64,000 nt of DNA from Hypericibacter adhaerens (GCF_008728835.1 NZ_CP042582.1:2941001-3005000), one strand, 5' to 3'. Positions 26,175 to 37,862 are shown, counted from the stretch's first letter. The notes: a model not told the origin generated them from the letters alone. Numbers and translations are program-made.

Positions 26175-26729
26175 CTAGGGGGCCAATGGATTGATCGGCG
26201 GGGAGTCCGGAATCCGCCGCCCCTTCAAGCCGCGCCGCCAGCCCTCGAGGACCGCCGCGTCCGGCGCGAGATAGGCCGCGCCCGGCGCGAAGCTCTCCCA
26301 GGCGGCGCGATGCTTTTCCGAGACGGAGGTCAGGACAGGAACCCCGGCCTCGGCTGCAGCCTCGAACGCGCCGATGAGGCCGGCCCGCATCGTCTCCAGC
26401 TTGCCGAACTTGCTGAGGATCACGAGATCGCTCGTCGCGATCTGGTCGAGCAGTTGTGTCGAGGCGGCTTCCAGGCCCGCGGGATCGAGATGGCAGGAGC
26501 CGCCCTTGGGCGGCGTGTCGAAATACATCGCAAACGGCCGGCCGGAAACGATGTCCCGCACCACCCCGGCGCCGCATTTGCGATCGGGGATGCCATGGGA
26601 TTCCCCGAGCAGCCCCACGACCTTCATCCCCGAGGCGCGCCACCGGCCGGTCATGGTCGTGAACAGCGACTGAACGGGCTCGCTGTCGTCGCTGAGGACG
26701 GCGGCAATGCTGGCCATGTCGAAGCTCAT
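26175..26729 (-). CDS. DUF2478-family protein (nucleotide-binding-like)
   Basis: 184 residues matching DUF2478, a family related to P-loop nucleoside-triphosphatases and often encoded near molybdate genes. Recognisable parts: VVGLLGESHGIPDRKCGAGVVRDI and LVILSKFGKLE. Last gene of the sulfatase operon, 28 bp after the HAD phosphatase. A link to molybdenum metabolism is known for the family but is not shown here. Function unknown. Confidence 0.7.
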   Translation of the reverse strand: MSFDMASIAAVLSDDSEPVQSLFTTMTGRWRASGMKVVGLLGESHGIPDRKCGAGVVRDIVSGRPFAMYFDTPPKGGSCHLDPAGLEAASTQLLDQIATSDLVILSKFGKLETMRAGLIGAFEAAAEAGVPVLTSVSEKHRAAWESFAPGAAYLAPDAAVLEGWRRGLKGRRIPDSPPINPLAP

Positions 26730-26757
26730 CCCGGTTCCGCCCGCCTCCCTCCCCGTT

Positions 26758-27771
26758 CTAGCTGGAGAACGGGTAGATCTTCCGCCAGTCCCACTTCATA
26801 TCGGCCACGGCCCATCGGGCGCCGGTCGCGGCGTCGAGGGCCTTGTCCAGCTTACCGACGGACGACTGCTTGTCATAGGCCCATTCCCGCTTCTCGTCGG
26901 TGTGATGGACGATCATGCCGAAGCGGGCCCCCTTCCCGCCCGTGACCCATTGCAGCATCTGGAGATCGCCGTCGGAATTGCCCGCGGCAAAGATCGGCCG
27001 GCGGCCGATGAACTTGTAGATACCGACCGGCTTGCCGAGGCCGTCATCGATGAAGTCGATCTCGGGCAGCCGCTGCAGCACGGGCTTGCCGTCCTTCATC
27101 TCGAACCGGGTCTTGATCGAGCTGCCGATCACCTGCTCGGGCGGGATGCCATAGATCTTCTCGGTCCAGGGCCGCATGAACTCGATGCCGCCGCCGGATA
27201 CGATATAGGTCTTGAAGCCGTTGGCGCGCAGCAGGTTCAACACCTCGAGCATGGGCTGGTAGACGAGCTCGGTGAAGAGGCGGTTGAAGCGCGGATGCCT
27301 GGCGGTCGTGATCCAATCCACCACGATCTGCGCGAACTCCTCGGTCGTCATGCCGGCATGGCTCGCCATCACCAGCTTCAGAACCCCCTTCTCGCCCGTG
27401 GCCGCGAGGGACTTCAGGTCACCCGAGATCGCCGACTTGAAGGGTTCCAGATTCTCCCATTCCGGATGCTCCGGATAGAGCTGCTTGACCCGCGCGAGCG
27501 CGAAGAAAACCTGAAAATAAACGGGCTGCTCCGACCAGAGCGTGCCGTCATTGTCGAAGACGGCGATCCGGTCGTCGAGCGGGACGAAATCCGGCCCGCC
27601 CTCCTTCGTCACGCGGCCGACGAAATCGAGGATCGCCGTCCGCGAGCGGCTGTCGTTCCAGGAGGGCAGCGGATCGTCCGCCGCACGGGCGATCGCCGGC
27701 GCGATCAGCGCCGCAGCGGCAGCAGCGAGAGGCAGAGCGAGAACATCCCGTCGGGTGGCATCCCAGGTCAT
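26758..27771 (-). CDS. Exported HAD-family phosphatase
   Basis: 337 residues. Starts with a Tat-like signal (TRRDVLALPLAAAAAALIAPA, ending ARAAD near residue 31), then HAD motif I with Asp73 and Asp75 in VFDNDGTLW, motif II in YIVSGGGIEF and motif IV in FAAGNSDGDLQM. This resembles subfamily IB phosphatases such as phosphoserine or phosphorylcholine phosphatase, here likely periplasmic. ATG 27771 has AGGAG five or six bases upstream. It lies 106 bp downstream of the sulfatase gene, so it may release phosphate from the same class of compound. Substrate unknown. Confidence 0.85.
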   Translation of the reverse strand: MTWDATRRDVLALPLAAAAAALIAPAIARAADDPLPSWNDSRSRTAILDFVGRVTKEGGPDFVPLDDRIAVFDNDGTLWSEQPVYFQVFFALARVKQLYPEHPEWENLEPFKSAISGDLKSLAATGEKGVLKLVMASHAGMTTEEFAQIVVDWITTARHPRFNRLFTELVYQPMLEVLNLLRANGFKTYIVSGGGIEFMRPWTEKIYGIPPEQVIGSSIKTRFEMKDGKPVLQRLPEIDFIDDGLGKPVGIYKFIGRRPIFAAGNSDGDLQMLQWVTGGKGARFGMIVHHTDEKREWAYDKQSSVGKLDKALDAATGARWAVADMKWDWRKIYPFSS

Positions 27772-27877
27772 TCTTTTCTCCTGCAAGACATATCCCCAAA
27801 AGAAACGAGGCGCCGCACCAACGGATACTCGATCCGCCGGCACGGCGCCTCAACCGAAAATCATCCCGATCGGAGCG

Positions 27878-29532
<1,655 letters not shown>

Positions 29533-29536
<4 letters not shown>

Positions 29537-30510
29537 AGACCCCTCCCGTTCCTGTCGATACAGCGAAAGCCGATGTGAGACATGGCACTGTCGATCATCT
29601 GCGGCTGGCGCGCGGCCGGCCGGTAGCGGAGGCAATAGCTGGGCGCGCAAAGAAAGGAGCCGCCCTTGACCACCTTGCGGGGAATGCGGATCTCGGGCTG
29701 GCGCGGATCGTAGCTGGCCTCGACAGCGCCGCCGCGCGGATTGGCCGGAACGCAGCAAGGCTTGGCCGCATCGGCGGCGTGGCGGGCCGAGTACCAGTCG
29801 CTGGTCCATTCCCAGACATTGCCGGCCATGTCGAAGAGGCCATGGCCGTTGGCGGGAAAGGAGCCGACCGGCGCCGTGCGCTCGTAGCCGTCCGTCGCCA
29901 GGTTCTGCCAGGGAAACTCGCCCTGCCAGGTATTGGCCATCGGCTTGCCGCCCGGCTCGAATTCGTCGCCCCAGCAATAGGCGGCGCCTTCGAGACCGCC
30001 ACGCGCCGCGAACTCCCATTCCGCCTCGGTCGGCAGCGACTTGCCGGCCCAGCGCGCATAGGCTTCCGCGTCCTCATAGGCGACATGAACGACGGGATGA
30101 TCCTCGAGCCCGTCGATGCCGCTTCCCGGCCCTTCCGGATGGCACCAGTCGGCGCCCGGCACATAGCGCCACCAGTTCGCCAGATCGCGCTTGTCGACCG
30201 GCCCCGCCGCCTTCTGAAAGACCAGCGCGCCCGGCTTCAGCAGCTCGGGCTTGGCGCCGGGATAGTCCTTCGGGTCGAGCGGGCGCTCGGCCACCGTCAC
30301 ATAGCCGGTCGCCGCGACGAAGGCCGCATAATCCGCATTGGTGACGGCATGGCGATCCATCCAGAAGCCGTCGACCTTCGCCCGATGCGCCGGCGCCTCT
30401 TCCGGGTAATGCCGGTCGGATCCCATAAGAAAGGCGCCCCCCGGAATCCAGGACATTCGCGCAGCGCGCGCGTCCTCCTCATCGGTTTGCCGATGCAAAT
30501 CGAGCCCCAT
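29533..30510 (-). CDS. Formylglycine-generating enzyme (SUMF1/FGE family)
   Basis: 325 residues. Oxidises the active-site cysteine of type I sulfatases to formylglycine. PGGAFLMGSD at the N terminus, LPTEAEWEFAARGG, AGNVWEWTSDW, and the redox-active cysteine pair Cys288 and Cys293 in GGSFLCAPSYCLRYR, followed by GFRC. Both catalytic cysteines are present, so it is a true FGE candidate rather than a degenerate FGE-like protein. I chose ATG 30510; a GTG at 30558 would add a serine-rich stretch (SNSSSS) with AT-rich codons unlike the rest. Translationally coupled to the sulfatase. Confidence 0.92.
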
Positions 30511-30679
30511 GCTTGAAGAACTATTGCTATCGCCGGCGAGGACAAGGTCCCGCTCCACCGCGAGGCGCCAACCGCGTAAATGAAGCTGCCCTGTCGGACT
30601 TGGCTCGCCCCGCCCGCGACCACATTATCATCGCTGCGCCATCGAATTGTCGTTGATCGGTGGGCCAAAGGGGGAAGCG

Positions 30680-31669
30680 GTGAAAAGCTCGACGTGGCGT
30701 CGGCCTCTGCGGCACTGCAGCATGGTTTTGCTGCTATCTGTATTTCTACTGATGCCCGGAAGACACGCCGACGCTGGCGGCACGGGCCATTACTTCGCCG
30801 GCCTGCCCAACGCGCGCGACACGGTGATGCCGGCGCCCGGCTATTACGCCTTGCTCTACAGCATCTATTACAGCGCCGACCGGTATTATAACGACAACGG
30901 CCAGAGCGTCGATTCCGTCAAGCTGCCCGACGGCACCAAGGCCAATGTGAATGCGGACGTGAATCTGTTCGTCCTGGCCCCGGCTTTCATCTGGGTCGCG
31001 GACTGGGACGTGCTGGGTGGACATTACGGCGCCTACATCGTTCCCACCTTCAGCAACACCAGCATCGATGCCGAGGTCTCGACGCTCACCGGCCTCGGCC
31101 GGAACGCCAAGGGCTCGACCTTCGGCATGGGCGACCTCTTCGTCCAGCCGATCTGGCTCGGTTGGAACAAGAAACATTGGGACTTCACGGTGGGCTACGG
31201 CTTCTACGCGCCCACGGGCCGCTTCGATGCCGGCAGCCGCGACAATATCGGTCTCGGCTTCTGGACCCATCAGTTCCAGGGATCCGTCGCCTGGTATCCC
31301 TTCACCAACCGCGGCACGGCCGTGATCGGCACCGGGACCTACGAGATCAACCAGAATGCCGAAGGCGAGGACCTGACCCCCGGCCAGCGCGCGAGCCTGA
31401 ACCTCGCCATCGATCAGTATCTGCCGCTCGACGAGCAATTCCTGCTCGACGTCGCCGTGACGGGCTACGGCCAGTGGCAGACCACGGACGACACGGGCTC
31501 CGACGCGGCCAACAACAACCGCGACAGCGTCTATGGCGTCGGACCGCAGATCGGCATCGTCTATCTGCCGAGCAAGATATCGGCGACCTTCCGCTGGAAC
31601 CACGAGGTCTGGGCGCAGGACCGTATCGCCGGCGACGTGTTCGCCCTCACGCTGGGCGTCGGGTTCTGA
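30680..31669 (+). CDS. Outer-membrane beta-barrel protein (phenol MetA-pathway / SphA-like)
   Basis: 329 residues. Signal-peptide hydrophobic core MVLLLSVFLLMPG followed by HADAGG. The rest alternates aromatic-rich strands and ends in FALTLGVGF, the typical C-terminal phenylalanine of outer-membrane barrels. It looks like the Phenol_MetA_deg (SphA) family, barrels found near sphingolipid or aromatic degradation genes. Start GTG 30680 follows AAGGGGGAAG; a TTG at 30647 is in frame but lacks a binding site. Divergent from the FGE/sulfatase operon (169-bp shared promoter region), suggesting it brings in the sulfated compound. Confidence 0.75.
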   Translation: MKSSTWRRPLRHCSMVLLLSVFLLMPGRHADAGGTGHYFAGLPNARDTVMPAPGYYALLYSIYYSADRYYNDNGQSVDSVKLPDGTKANVNADVNLFVLAPAFIWVADWDVLGGHYGAYIVPTFSNTSIDAEVSTLTGLGRNAKGSTFGMGDLFVQPIWLGWNKKHWDFTVGYGFYAPTGRFDAGSRDNIGLGFWTHQFQGSVAWYPFTNRGTAVIGTGTYEINQNAEGEDLTPGQRASLNLAIDQYLPLDEQFLLDVAVTGYGQWQTTDDTGSDAANNNRDSVYGVGPQIGIVYLPSKISATFRWNHEVWAQDRIAGDVFALTLGVGF

Positions 31670-31700
31670 AGAGGACCACCGGTGGCGACCCCTTCCCGGA

Positions 31701-32549
31701 TCAGGACGGCCCGAATTCGCCCGACAGCGGCGCCACGGTCATCACCGGCGGAGGCTTCACGCCCATGATCGAAAGCAGGGTCGGGGCCACAGCAAGCTGG
31801 GACACCGTCTCGGTCGCCACGCCCCCTTGCGGATGCCCCACATCGTAGAACGGTACCAGGCGCTCGGCGTCGGTGGTGCCGCCATGGCGGCCGTCCTCGG
31901 TCTGGCCGTGATCGGAGGTGACGAGCACGCGATAACCTTCATCGCGCCAGAGATGCAGGACCTCCGCCAGCGCGTTGTCGAGTGCCCAGACCGCATGGTG
32001 ATACTCAACCGAGGCCGTACCGTAGAGGTGCCCGAGCGCGTCCGGCGCGAAGCCGTGGATCAGCAGGTAGTCCGGACAATGGCGGCGGATGAGCAGGGTC
32101 GCGCGCGTGAACAGATCCGTCTCGGAGGGAAGGTTCAGGTTCCATTTGGTGTAGCCCAGCTCGGAATAGAAGCGACCATGCTGGATGGCCAGTGACGGAT
32201 CATCCACCTCCATATCGCGCAGCGCATCATAGGGCGCGACGTTGTAAAGCTCCGAGAAGAAGTAATGGGCCACGGCACCGGTGGTCCGGCCGGCTTCCCG
32301 CGCCAGCCCGAAAACATGCGGCCCCTTGGAGAGCACCACGCGATCGTTGCTCCGGATGCCATGAACATAGGGGGGCGTGCCGGTATGCAAGGTCTCGTAG
32401 ACGGGCGCGGACAGCGAGGGCAGCACGGATCGCATGCACCAGCGCCGGGCAAGGCCGGCCTCGACTAGGCCCTCAAGGGTGCCACAATCGCGCAACGCCG
32501 CGTCATACCCCACGGCATCGAACAACACGAGAACGACTTTTTCGGCCAA
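31701..32549 (-). CDS. Alkaline-phosphatase-superfamily phosphodiesterase/pyrophosphatase
   Basis: 282 residues, type I phosphodiesterase/nucleotide pyrophosphatase fold. Metal ligands Asp11 (LFDAVG), PDALGH and SDHGQT are present. The nucleophile appears to be Ser47 in PSLSAPVYETLHTG, where many family members have Thr. No signal peptide, so cytoplasmic. Last gene of the peptide-type ABC operon, 20 bp after the ATPase gene. It may split a phosphodiester or phosphonate imported by that system (inference). Convergent with the outer-membrane protein gene. Confidence 0.8.
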   Translation of the reverse strand: MAEKVVLVLFDAVGYDAALRDCGTLEGLVEAGLARRWCMRSVLPSLSAPVYETLHTGTPPYVHGIRSNDRVVLSKGPHVFGLAREAGRTTGAVAHYFFSELYNVAPYDALRDMEVDDPSLAIQHGRFYSELGYTKWNLNLPSETDLFTRATLLIRRHCPDYLLIHGFAPDALGHLYGTASVEYHHAVWALDNALAEVLHLWRDEGYRVLVTSDHGQTEDGRHGGTTDAERLVPFYDVGHPQGGVATETVSQLAVAPTLLSIMGVKPPPVMTVAPLSGEFGPS

Positions 32550-32569
32550 GGTCGAGAACTCCGTCAGGG

Positions 32570-34219
32570 TCAGGTAACGCCCAGCGCGGATCCGCGCTTC
32601 GAAAGAATGTCGTCAAGCCACCCCAGGCGCATCTCGGGCACCGAGGCGAGAAGCCTGCCGGTATAGTCGTCGAAGGGCGGCGACAGGACCGCTCGTTTCG
32701 TGCCGTGGCGGACCACCCCGCCGCGATACATCACCGCCACGGAATCGGCGATGGCGCGCACGGTGGCGATATCGTGGGTGATGACGAGGTAGGACAGGCC
32801 CTTCTCCTGCTGCAGGCGGAGCATCAGCTTCAGGATCTCGTCGGCCACCAACGGATCGAGCGCCGAGGTGACCTCGTCGCAGATGACCAGCTCGGGATCC
32901 GCCGCCAGCGCGCGGGCGATACAGACGCGCTGCTTCTGCCCGCCGGAGAGCTCGGCCGGATAACGGTCCATGAAACGCCCGCCCATTTCGATCTGGTCGA
33001 GCAGCTCCGCCACCCGGCGGCGGCGCGATGCGGCATCGAGACCGAAATAGAACTCCAGGGGGCGGCCGATGATCTGCCCAACCGTGTGGCGCGGATTCAT
33101 CGCCGTGTCCGGCATCTGATAGATCATCTGGATGCGCCGCAGCTGCTCGCGGGTGCGCTCGGCAAGACGCGGCGCCAAGGTGGCGCCGGCGAACTGCAGC
33201 CGCCCGGAAAGCGGCGGGAGCAGGCCGGTGATGACACGCGCCAGGGTGGATTTGCCCGATCCGGATTCGCCGACGATCGCCAGCGTCTCGCCCCGGTCGA
33301 CCCGCACCGAGACGTTCTCCAGAACCGGCACGAGATTGGCATAGGTCGCGGTGACGCCCTCCGCCACCAGCAGAGGATCGTTCTTCGGCGCCGCTTCCGG
33401 TTTCTGCACCGAGCGGACCGCCACCAGACGCCGGGTGTAGTCTTCGCGCGGCGCGGTGATGATCTGGCCGGCCGAGCCGTATTCGACCATCTTGCCGTGC
33501 CGCAGCACCATGATGTCGTCGGCGATCTGCGCAACGACCGCGAGATCGTGGCTGATATAGAGGGCCGCGGTATGACTGTCCCGGATCGCGTCCTTGATGG
33601 CGGCAAGGACCTCCACCTGGGTCGTCACGTCGAGCGCCGTCGTCGGCTCGTCGAAGACGACGAGGTCCGGTCCGGGACAGAGCGCCAGCGCCGTCATCGC
33701 GCGCTGAAGCTGGCCGCCCGAAACCTGGTGCGGGAACCGCCGGCCGAACTGCGCCGGCTCGGGGAGCCGCAGCCGCTCGAACAACCGGACGGCGCGCTGC
33801 TCCGCGTCCGCGCGCGAATAGACCCCGTGCTTGATCGCCGCTTCGACCACCTGGGGGCCGATGCGCTGCGCCGGATTGAAGGCGGCAGCCGCCGACTGCG
33901 CCACATAAGTGACGACCCGGCCGCGCAACCGGCGAACGCGGGGGAGATCGAGCCTCAGGAGGTCCACGCCGTCCAGCCGCGCCGCGCCGCCGACGAGGCG
34001 GCAACCGCCGCGGCCGTAGCCGAGGGCAGCCAGACCGACCGTCGATTTACCCGCCCCGGATTCGCCGATGAGCCCCAGCACCCGCCCCTTGGGCAGCAGG
34101 AAGGAGACGCCATCGACGATGGTCGCATCGTAAGGTTCCCCGTCCGGCGGATAGATTCGCGCTTCGACCCGCAGATCGCGGACCTCGAGTACGGGAGACG
34201 CCGCGCCCCTCTCAGCCAT
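32570..34219 (-). CDS. Dipeptide/oligopeptide-type ABC importer, fused double ATPase
   Basis: 549 residues with two complete nucleotide-binding domains. Domain 1: Walker A GESGAGKST, signature VSGGQLQRAM, Walker B LVVFDEPTTALD. Domain 2, from about residue 285: GESGSGKST, LSGGQKQR, LVICDEVTSALD. It therefore replaces separate DppD and DppF subunits, as in YejF-like and GsiA-like proteins. It overlaps the permease upstream by 8 bp. Confidence 0.93.
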   Translation of the reverse strand: MAERGAASPVLEVRDLRVEARIYPPDGEPYDATIVDGVSFLLPKGRVLGLIGESGAGKSTVGLAALGYGRGGCRLVGGAARLDGVDLLRLDLPRVRRLRGRVVTYVAQSAAAAFNPAQRIGPQVVEAAIKHGVYSRADAEQRAVRLFERLRLPEPAQFGRRFPHQVSGGQLQRAMTALALCPGPDLVVFDEPTTALDVTTQVEVLAAIKDAIRDSHTAALYISHDLAVVAQIADDIMVLRHGKMVEYGSAGQIITAPREDYTRRLVAVRSVQKPEAAPKNDPLLVAEGVTATYANLVPVLENVSVRVDRGETLAIVGESGSGKSTLARVITGLLPPLSGRLQFAGATLAPRLAERTREQLRRIQMIYQMPDTAMNPRHTVGQIIGRPLEFYFGLDAASRRRRVAELLDQIEMGGRFMDRYPAELSGGQKQRVCIARALAADPELVICDEVTSALDPLVADEILKLMLRLQQEKGLSYLVITHDIATVRAIADSVAVMYRGGVVRHGTKRAVLSPPFDDYTGRLLASVPEMRLGWLDDILSKRGSALGVT

Positions 34220-35048
34220 GGCGCCCTCCCCGCAGCGAGGTCGTGCGCCGCAGGATCCAGTCCACGACCAGATTCACGCAGATGGCAAGGCAGGTGATGG
34301 CCGCTCCCGGGAACAGGGCCGCGGGAATGCCGTAGACGATGCCGTCCTTGTTTTCCTTGACCATGCCGCCCCAGTCGGCTGCGGGCGGCTGCACGCCCAG
34401 CCCGAGGAAGGAGAGCGTGCTGAGGAAGAGAACGGCGAAGGCGAAGCGCAACCCCATCTCGGCAATCAGGGGCGACAGCGCATTGGGCAGGATCTCGCGG
34501 AAGATGATCCAGCCGACCTTCTCCCCGCGCAGCCGCGCCACCTCGACGAAATCGGTCACCGCGATGTCAACGGCGACGGCGCGCGCCAGTCGATAGACAC
34601 GCGTCGCATCCAGCACCGCCATCACCAGGACCAGGGTCACGAGGTTGGAGGGCAGGACCGAGAGCACCACCAGCGCGAAGATCAGGGTCGGGATTGCCAT
34701 CAACAGATCGTTGCCACGGCTGAGGCCCTGATCGACCCACTTCCCGGCGACGCTGGCGAGAAAGCCAAGCAGAATCCCGCCGGCGAAGGACAAGATCGTG
34801 GCTGCGCCGGCGATCGATATCGTCTTGCCGCCGCCATACATGAGCCGGCTCAGAAGATCGCGGCCCAGATTGTCCGTGCCGAGCCAGGCGTGCGGCGAGG
34901 GATCCTCCCACACGTCGCCGACGATCTCACCCTCGGGATGAGGCGCCAGCACAGGTGCCAGAAGGCCCGCGCCGGCGAACAGCACGACGCCCAGGAGGCC
35001 GACGCGGGCGGCCCAGGACATGCGGCGCAGAATGCCCAGGAGCTTCAT
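34212..35048 (-). CDS. Dipeptide-type ABC importer permease DppC
   Basis: 278 residues. N-terminal membrane segment (VGLLGVVLFAGAGLLAPVLA), WLGTDNLGRDLLSRLMYGG and the EAA-type loop VARLRGEKVGWIIFREILP are diagnostic of DppC. Start ATG 35048 overlaps the stop of the DppB gene (ATGA), and it overlaps the ATPase gene at its end. Confidence 0.92.
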   Translation of the reverse strand: MKLLGILRRMSWAARVGLLGVVLFAGAGLLAPVLAPHPEGEIVGDVWEDPSPHAWLGTDNLGRDLLSRLMYGGGKTISIAGAATILSFAGGILLGFLASVAGKWVDQGLSRGNDLLMAIPTLIFALVVLSVLPSNLVTLVLVMAVLDATRVYRLARAVAVDIAVTDFVEVARLRGEKVGWIIFREILPNALSPLIAEMGLRFAFAVLFLSTLSFLGLGVQPPAADWGGMVKENKDGIVYGIPAALFPGAAITCLAICVNLVVDWILRRTTSLRGGRHG

Positions 35049-35995
35049 TTGGGATGCCGCAGCCGGGGATTCGCCACGATCGAGACGATGTCGGCAAAGG
35101 TGTTGAGCCCGATATAGGTGGCGGCGAAGATCAGGCCGCAGATCTGCACCACGGGCACATCGCGCTTGGCGACATGGTCCACCATGAGCTGGCCCAGCCC
35201 CGGATAGACGAAAATGACCTCGACCACCACCACGCCGACCACCAGATAAGCCAGGTTGAGCATGACGACATTGACGATCGGGGCGATGGCGTTGGGCAGC
35301 GCGTGCCGGACGATGATCTCGAACGGCGCCAGCCCTTTGAGCTCGGCCGTCTCGACATAGGAGCTGGAAAGCACGTTCAGGATCGCGGCTCGTGTCATGC
35401 GCATCATGTGCGCGAGCACGGCGAGGATCAGCGTCGCACAGGGCAGCACCACGGCGGAAAGCCGCTGCCCCAGGCTCATGCCGGCATGGACGTTGGAAAT
35501 GCTCGAAAACCAGTCGAGCTTGACGGCGAAGGCCATCATCAGCAGATAACCGACGAAGAACTCCGGCAGCGAGATCGCGCCCAGCGAGAGGATCGAGATC
35601 ACCCGGTCGACGAGGCCGTTGGGGTGGCGGGCGGCGATCAACCCCAGGAACACCGAGAGCGGGACCGCGATGACGGCCGCCACCGCGGCCAGGAACAGCG
35701 TATTGGCGAGGCGTCCGCCGACGAGCTGGGCGATGTCCTGGCGGTTTGCAAGGGACCGGCCGAGATCGCCGTGAAGAATCCCGCCCAGCCATTGCAGGTA
35801 ACGATAAATAGCGGGCTGATCGAGCCCGAGATCGTGGCGCAGATTGGCGACCGCCTCGGGCGTGGCCGACTGACCGAGGATGGTTTGCGCGACGTCGCCG
35901 GGCAGAATCTGGGTACCGGCGAAGATGATCGCCGAGATCGCCAGCAGCAGGACGAGCCCCAGAGCGAGGCGCTGGGCTACCAGCTTCCAAAGCAC
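35045..35995 (-). CDS. Dipeptide-type ABC importer permease DppB
   Basis: 316 residues from GTG 35995: LWKLVAQRLALGLVLLLAIS then GDVAQTILGQSATPEAVANL, and the loop TAELKGLAPFEIIVRHALP, all DppB features. The frame is open to an ATG at 36118, which would add a 41-residue arginine-rich leader with no homology. The GTG, with AAGGGA upstream, gives the usual family length. The start is the uncertain point. Confidence 0.88.
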   Translation of the reverse strand: MLWKLVAQRLALGLVLLLAISAIIFAGTQILPGDVAQTILGQSATPEAVANLRHDLGLDQPAIYRYLQWLGGILHGDLGRSLANRQDIAQLVGGRLANTLFLAAVAAVIAVPLSVFLGLIAARHPNGLVDRVISILSLGAISLPEFFVGYLLMMAFAVKLDWFSSISNVHAGMSLGQRLSAVVLPCATLILAVLAHMMRMTRAAILNVLSSSYVETAELKGLAPFEIIVRHALPNAIAPIVNVVMLNLAYLVVGVVVVEVIFVYPGLGQLMVDHVAKRDVPVVQICGLIFAATYIGLNTFADIVSIVANPRLRHPK

Positions 35996-36224
35996 GACCG
36001 GGAATCCCTTCTGCCCGAAACCCCGGTCGCGAACGCTCCCGACGCCTTGTTCGGCACCCGGAACCGATACGGCCTCTTCCCTCTTGCCATCTCTCCTCCT
36101 GGCAAGGCGGTCATCCACCGCCAGCTATCGCTCTTTCTTGCAACAATGAAACCGCAGGAGCGGGGAAAGAGGAGCCGGTGACCGCGAAGACGGTCCCCGG
36201 CTCCTCCCGCGATCTCAGCAGCCG

Positions 36225-37808
36225 CTAGGCCGACAGCCAGCAGCGCAACGCCGCGTAACCATTGCAGAACTCGCCGGCCTTGTCCTGCACGTAGCCCTGC
36301 ACCTTGTCGCTCTTGCCATCGATATAGTCGTTGAACATCGGGACGATGATGCCGCCCTCGTCATGCACCATGAGGGCCATCTCTCGATAGGTGGCCTTTC
36401 GCTTCGTGTCATCGAGCTCGGCGCGCGCCTGCATCAGGAGCTTGTCGAAATCGGGCCGGAACCATTTCGTCTCGTTCCAGTCGGCGGTCGAAAGATAGGC
36501 CGTGGCATACATCGTATCCTGCGTCGGCCGTCCGCCCCAGTAGGAGGTGCAGAACGGCTGGACGTTCCAGACATTGGACCAGTAGCCGTCGCCCGGCTCG
36601 CGCTTCACCTCGACCGTGATGCCGGCCTTGGCCGCCGACTGCTGGAACAAGGTGGCAGCGTCGACGGCACCGGGGAAGGCAACGTCCGACGTCCGCAGCA
36701 GGACAGAGCCGGAATGGCCGGATTTCTTGTAGTGGAACGCCGCCTTGTCCGGATCGTAGGGACGCTGCGGAATGTCGTCCGGAAAGAGAGCGTAGGCCGA
36801 ATTGATCGGGAAGTCGTTCCCCACGGTCCCGAAACCCTGCAGGACCTGCTTGAGCATCTCCTCGCGATTCATCGCGAACTTGAGAGCGAGGCGCAGGTCG
36901 AGATTGTCGAAGGGCGGCTTGTCGCATTGCATGATGAAGACATAATGCCCCTTGCCCGCTGTCGGCACGATCTCGACGCCCGGCGCCTTGGCGAGAAGCT
37001 TCGCCGCCTTCGGATCGACGCGATTGACCATATGCACCTGGCCCGACTGCAGGGCCGACATCCGTGCCGTCTGGTCGTTGATCACCAGGATCTCGATCGA
37101 GTCGACGTGGCCGAGGTCGGGATTCCAGTAGTTCGGATTCTTCTTGCCGGTGTAGCGCACGCCATGCTCGACCGAATCGACCATGTAGGCGCCGGTGCCG
37201 ATCCCGGCATTGGGGTCCCCGCCCTCCGGCTGGATGATGAGATGATAGTCGCTGATGAGGTAGGGCAGATCGGCATTGGGCGCTTTCAGCTTGAGCGTCA
37301 CCGCATATTGGCCGTCGGCTTCGATGGCCGCGATGTCCCGCATGATGCCGAGCGCGCCGGACTTCGATTTCTCGTCGGAATGGCGCAGCAGCGTCGCGAC
37401 CACGTCGGCCGAGGTCATGTCCTTGCCGTTGTGGAAGGTGACGCCCTTGCGCAGCTTGATCGACCATGTCTGCGCGTCGGCGGTGCTGTCGAAGCTTTCC
37501 GCGAGCCAAGGCACGGCCGTGCCGTCGGTCGGAGAAGTCTCGATCAGCACGTCACCCCAGCAGCGGCCAAAGTGATAGGGCACCTGGGAGCTGTCCAGCG
37601 CCGGATCGAGGCTGTCGGTCGACGCACCGCCGACCAGTCCGTACACGAGGTGGCCGCCCTTCTGGGGCGTTGCCGCCCGCGCGGCCTGCGCGAACAACAA
37701 GCTCGCCGACGCGGCCGAAAGGCCGAGCGCGGTGGCTCGGCCGAGAAAGGCGCGGCGGCTCAGGCGTCCGCGCATAATCTGTCGTTGCAGATAGGCGATC
37801 TCCGACAT
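36225..37808 (-). CDS. ABC importer solute-binding protein, family 5 (peptide type)
   Basis: 527 residues. Tat-like signal SRRAFLGRATALGLSAAS ending ARAATP, then the family 5 pattern: GGHLVYGL, PWLAESFDSTADAQTWSIKL, KGVTFHNGKDMTSADVVATL. ATG 37808 has GGGAGGAA upstream. First structural gene of the importer; family 5 proteins bind di- and oligopeptides, opines, nickel and sugar derivatives. A perfect inverted repeat lies 83 bp upstream. Confidence 0.92.
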   Translation of the reverse strand: MSEIAYLQRQIMRGRLSRRAFLGRATALGLSAASASLLFAQAARAATPQKGGHLVYGLVGGASTDSLDPALDSSQVPYHFGRCWGDVLIETSPTDGTAVPWLAESFDSTADAQTWSIKLRKGVTFHNGKDMTSADVVATLLRHSDEKSKSGALGIMRDIAAIEADGQYAVTLKLKAPNADLPYLISDYHLIIQPEGGDPNAGIGTGAYMVDSVEHGVRYTGKKNPNYWNPDLGHVDSIEILVINDQTARMSALQSGQVHMVNRVDPKAAKLLAKAPGVEIVPTAGKGHYVFIMQCDKPPFDNLDLRLALKFAMNREEMLKQVLQGFGTVGNDFPINSAYALFPDDIPQRPYDPDKAAFHYKKSGHSGSVLLRTSDVAFPGAVDAATLFQQSAAKAGITVEVKREPGDGYWSNVWNVQPFCTSYWGGRPTQDTMYATAYLSTADWNETKWFRPDFDKLLMQARAELDDTKRKATYREMALMVHDEGGIIVPMFNDYIDGKSDKVQGYVQDKAGEFCNGYAALRCWLSA

Positions 37809-37862
37809 GGGCGTTCCTCCCTCTCTTCTCTTCATTGGAGCGGCGATGCCGCTCGAGGGGCA

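Noticed and set aside
32192-34297. Long open frame on the plus strand opposite the double ATPase
   Set aside because: Antisense to a protein with two intact Walker A/B sets; composition is His/Arg/Asp-rich and featureless.
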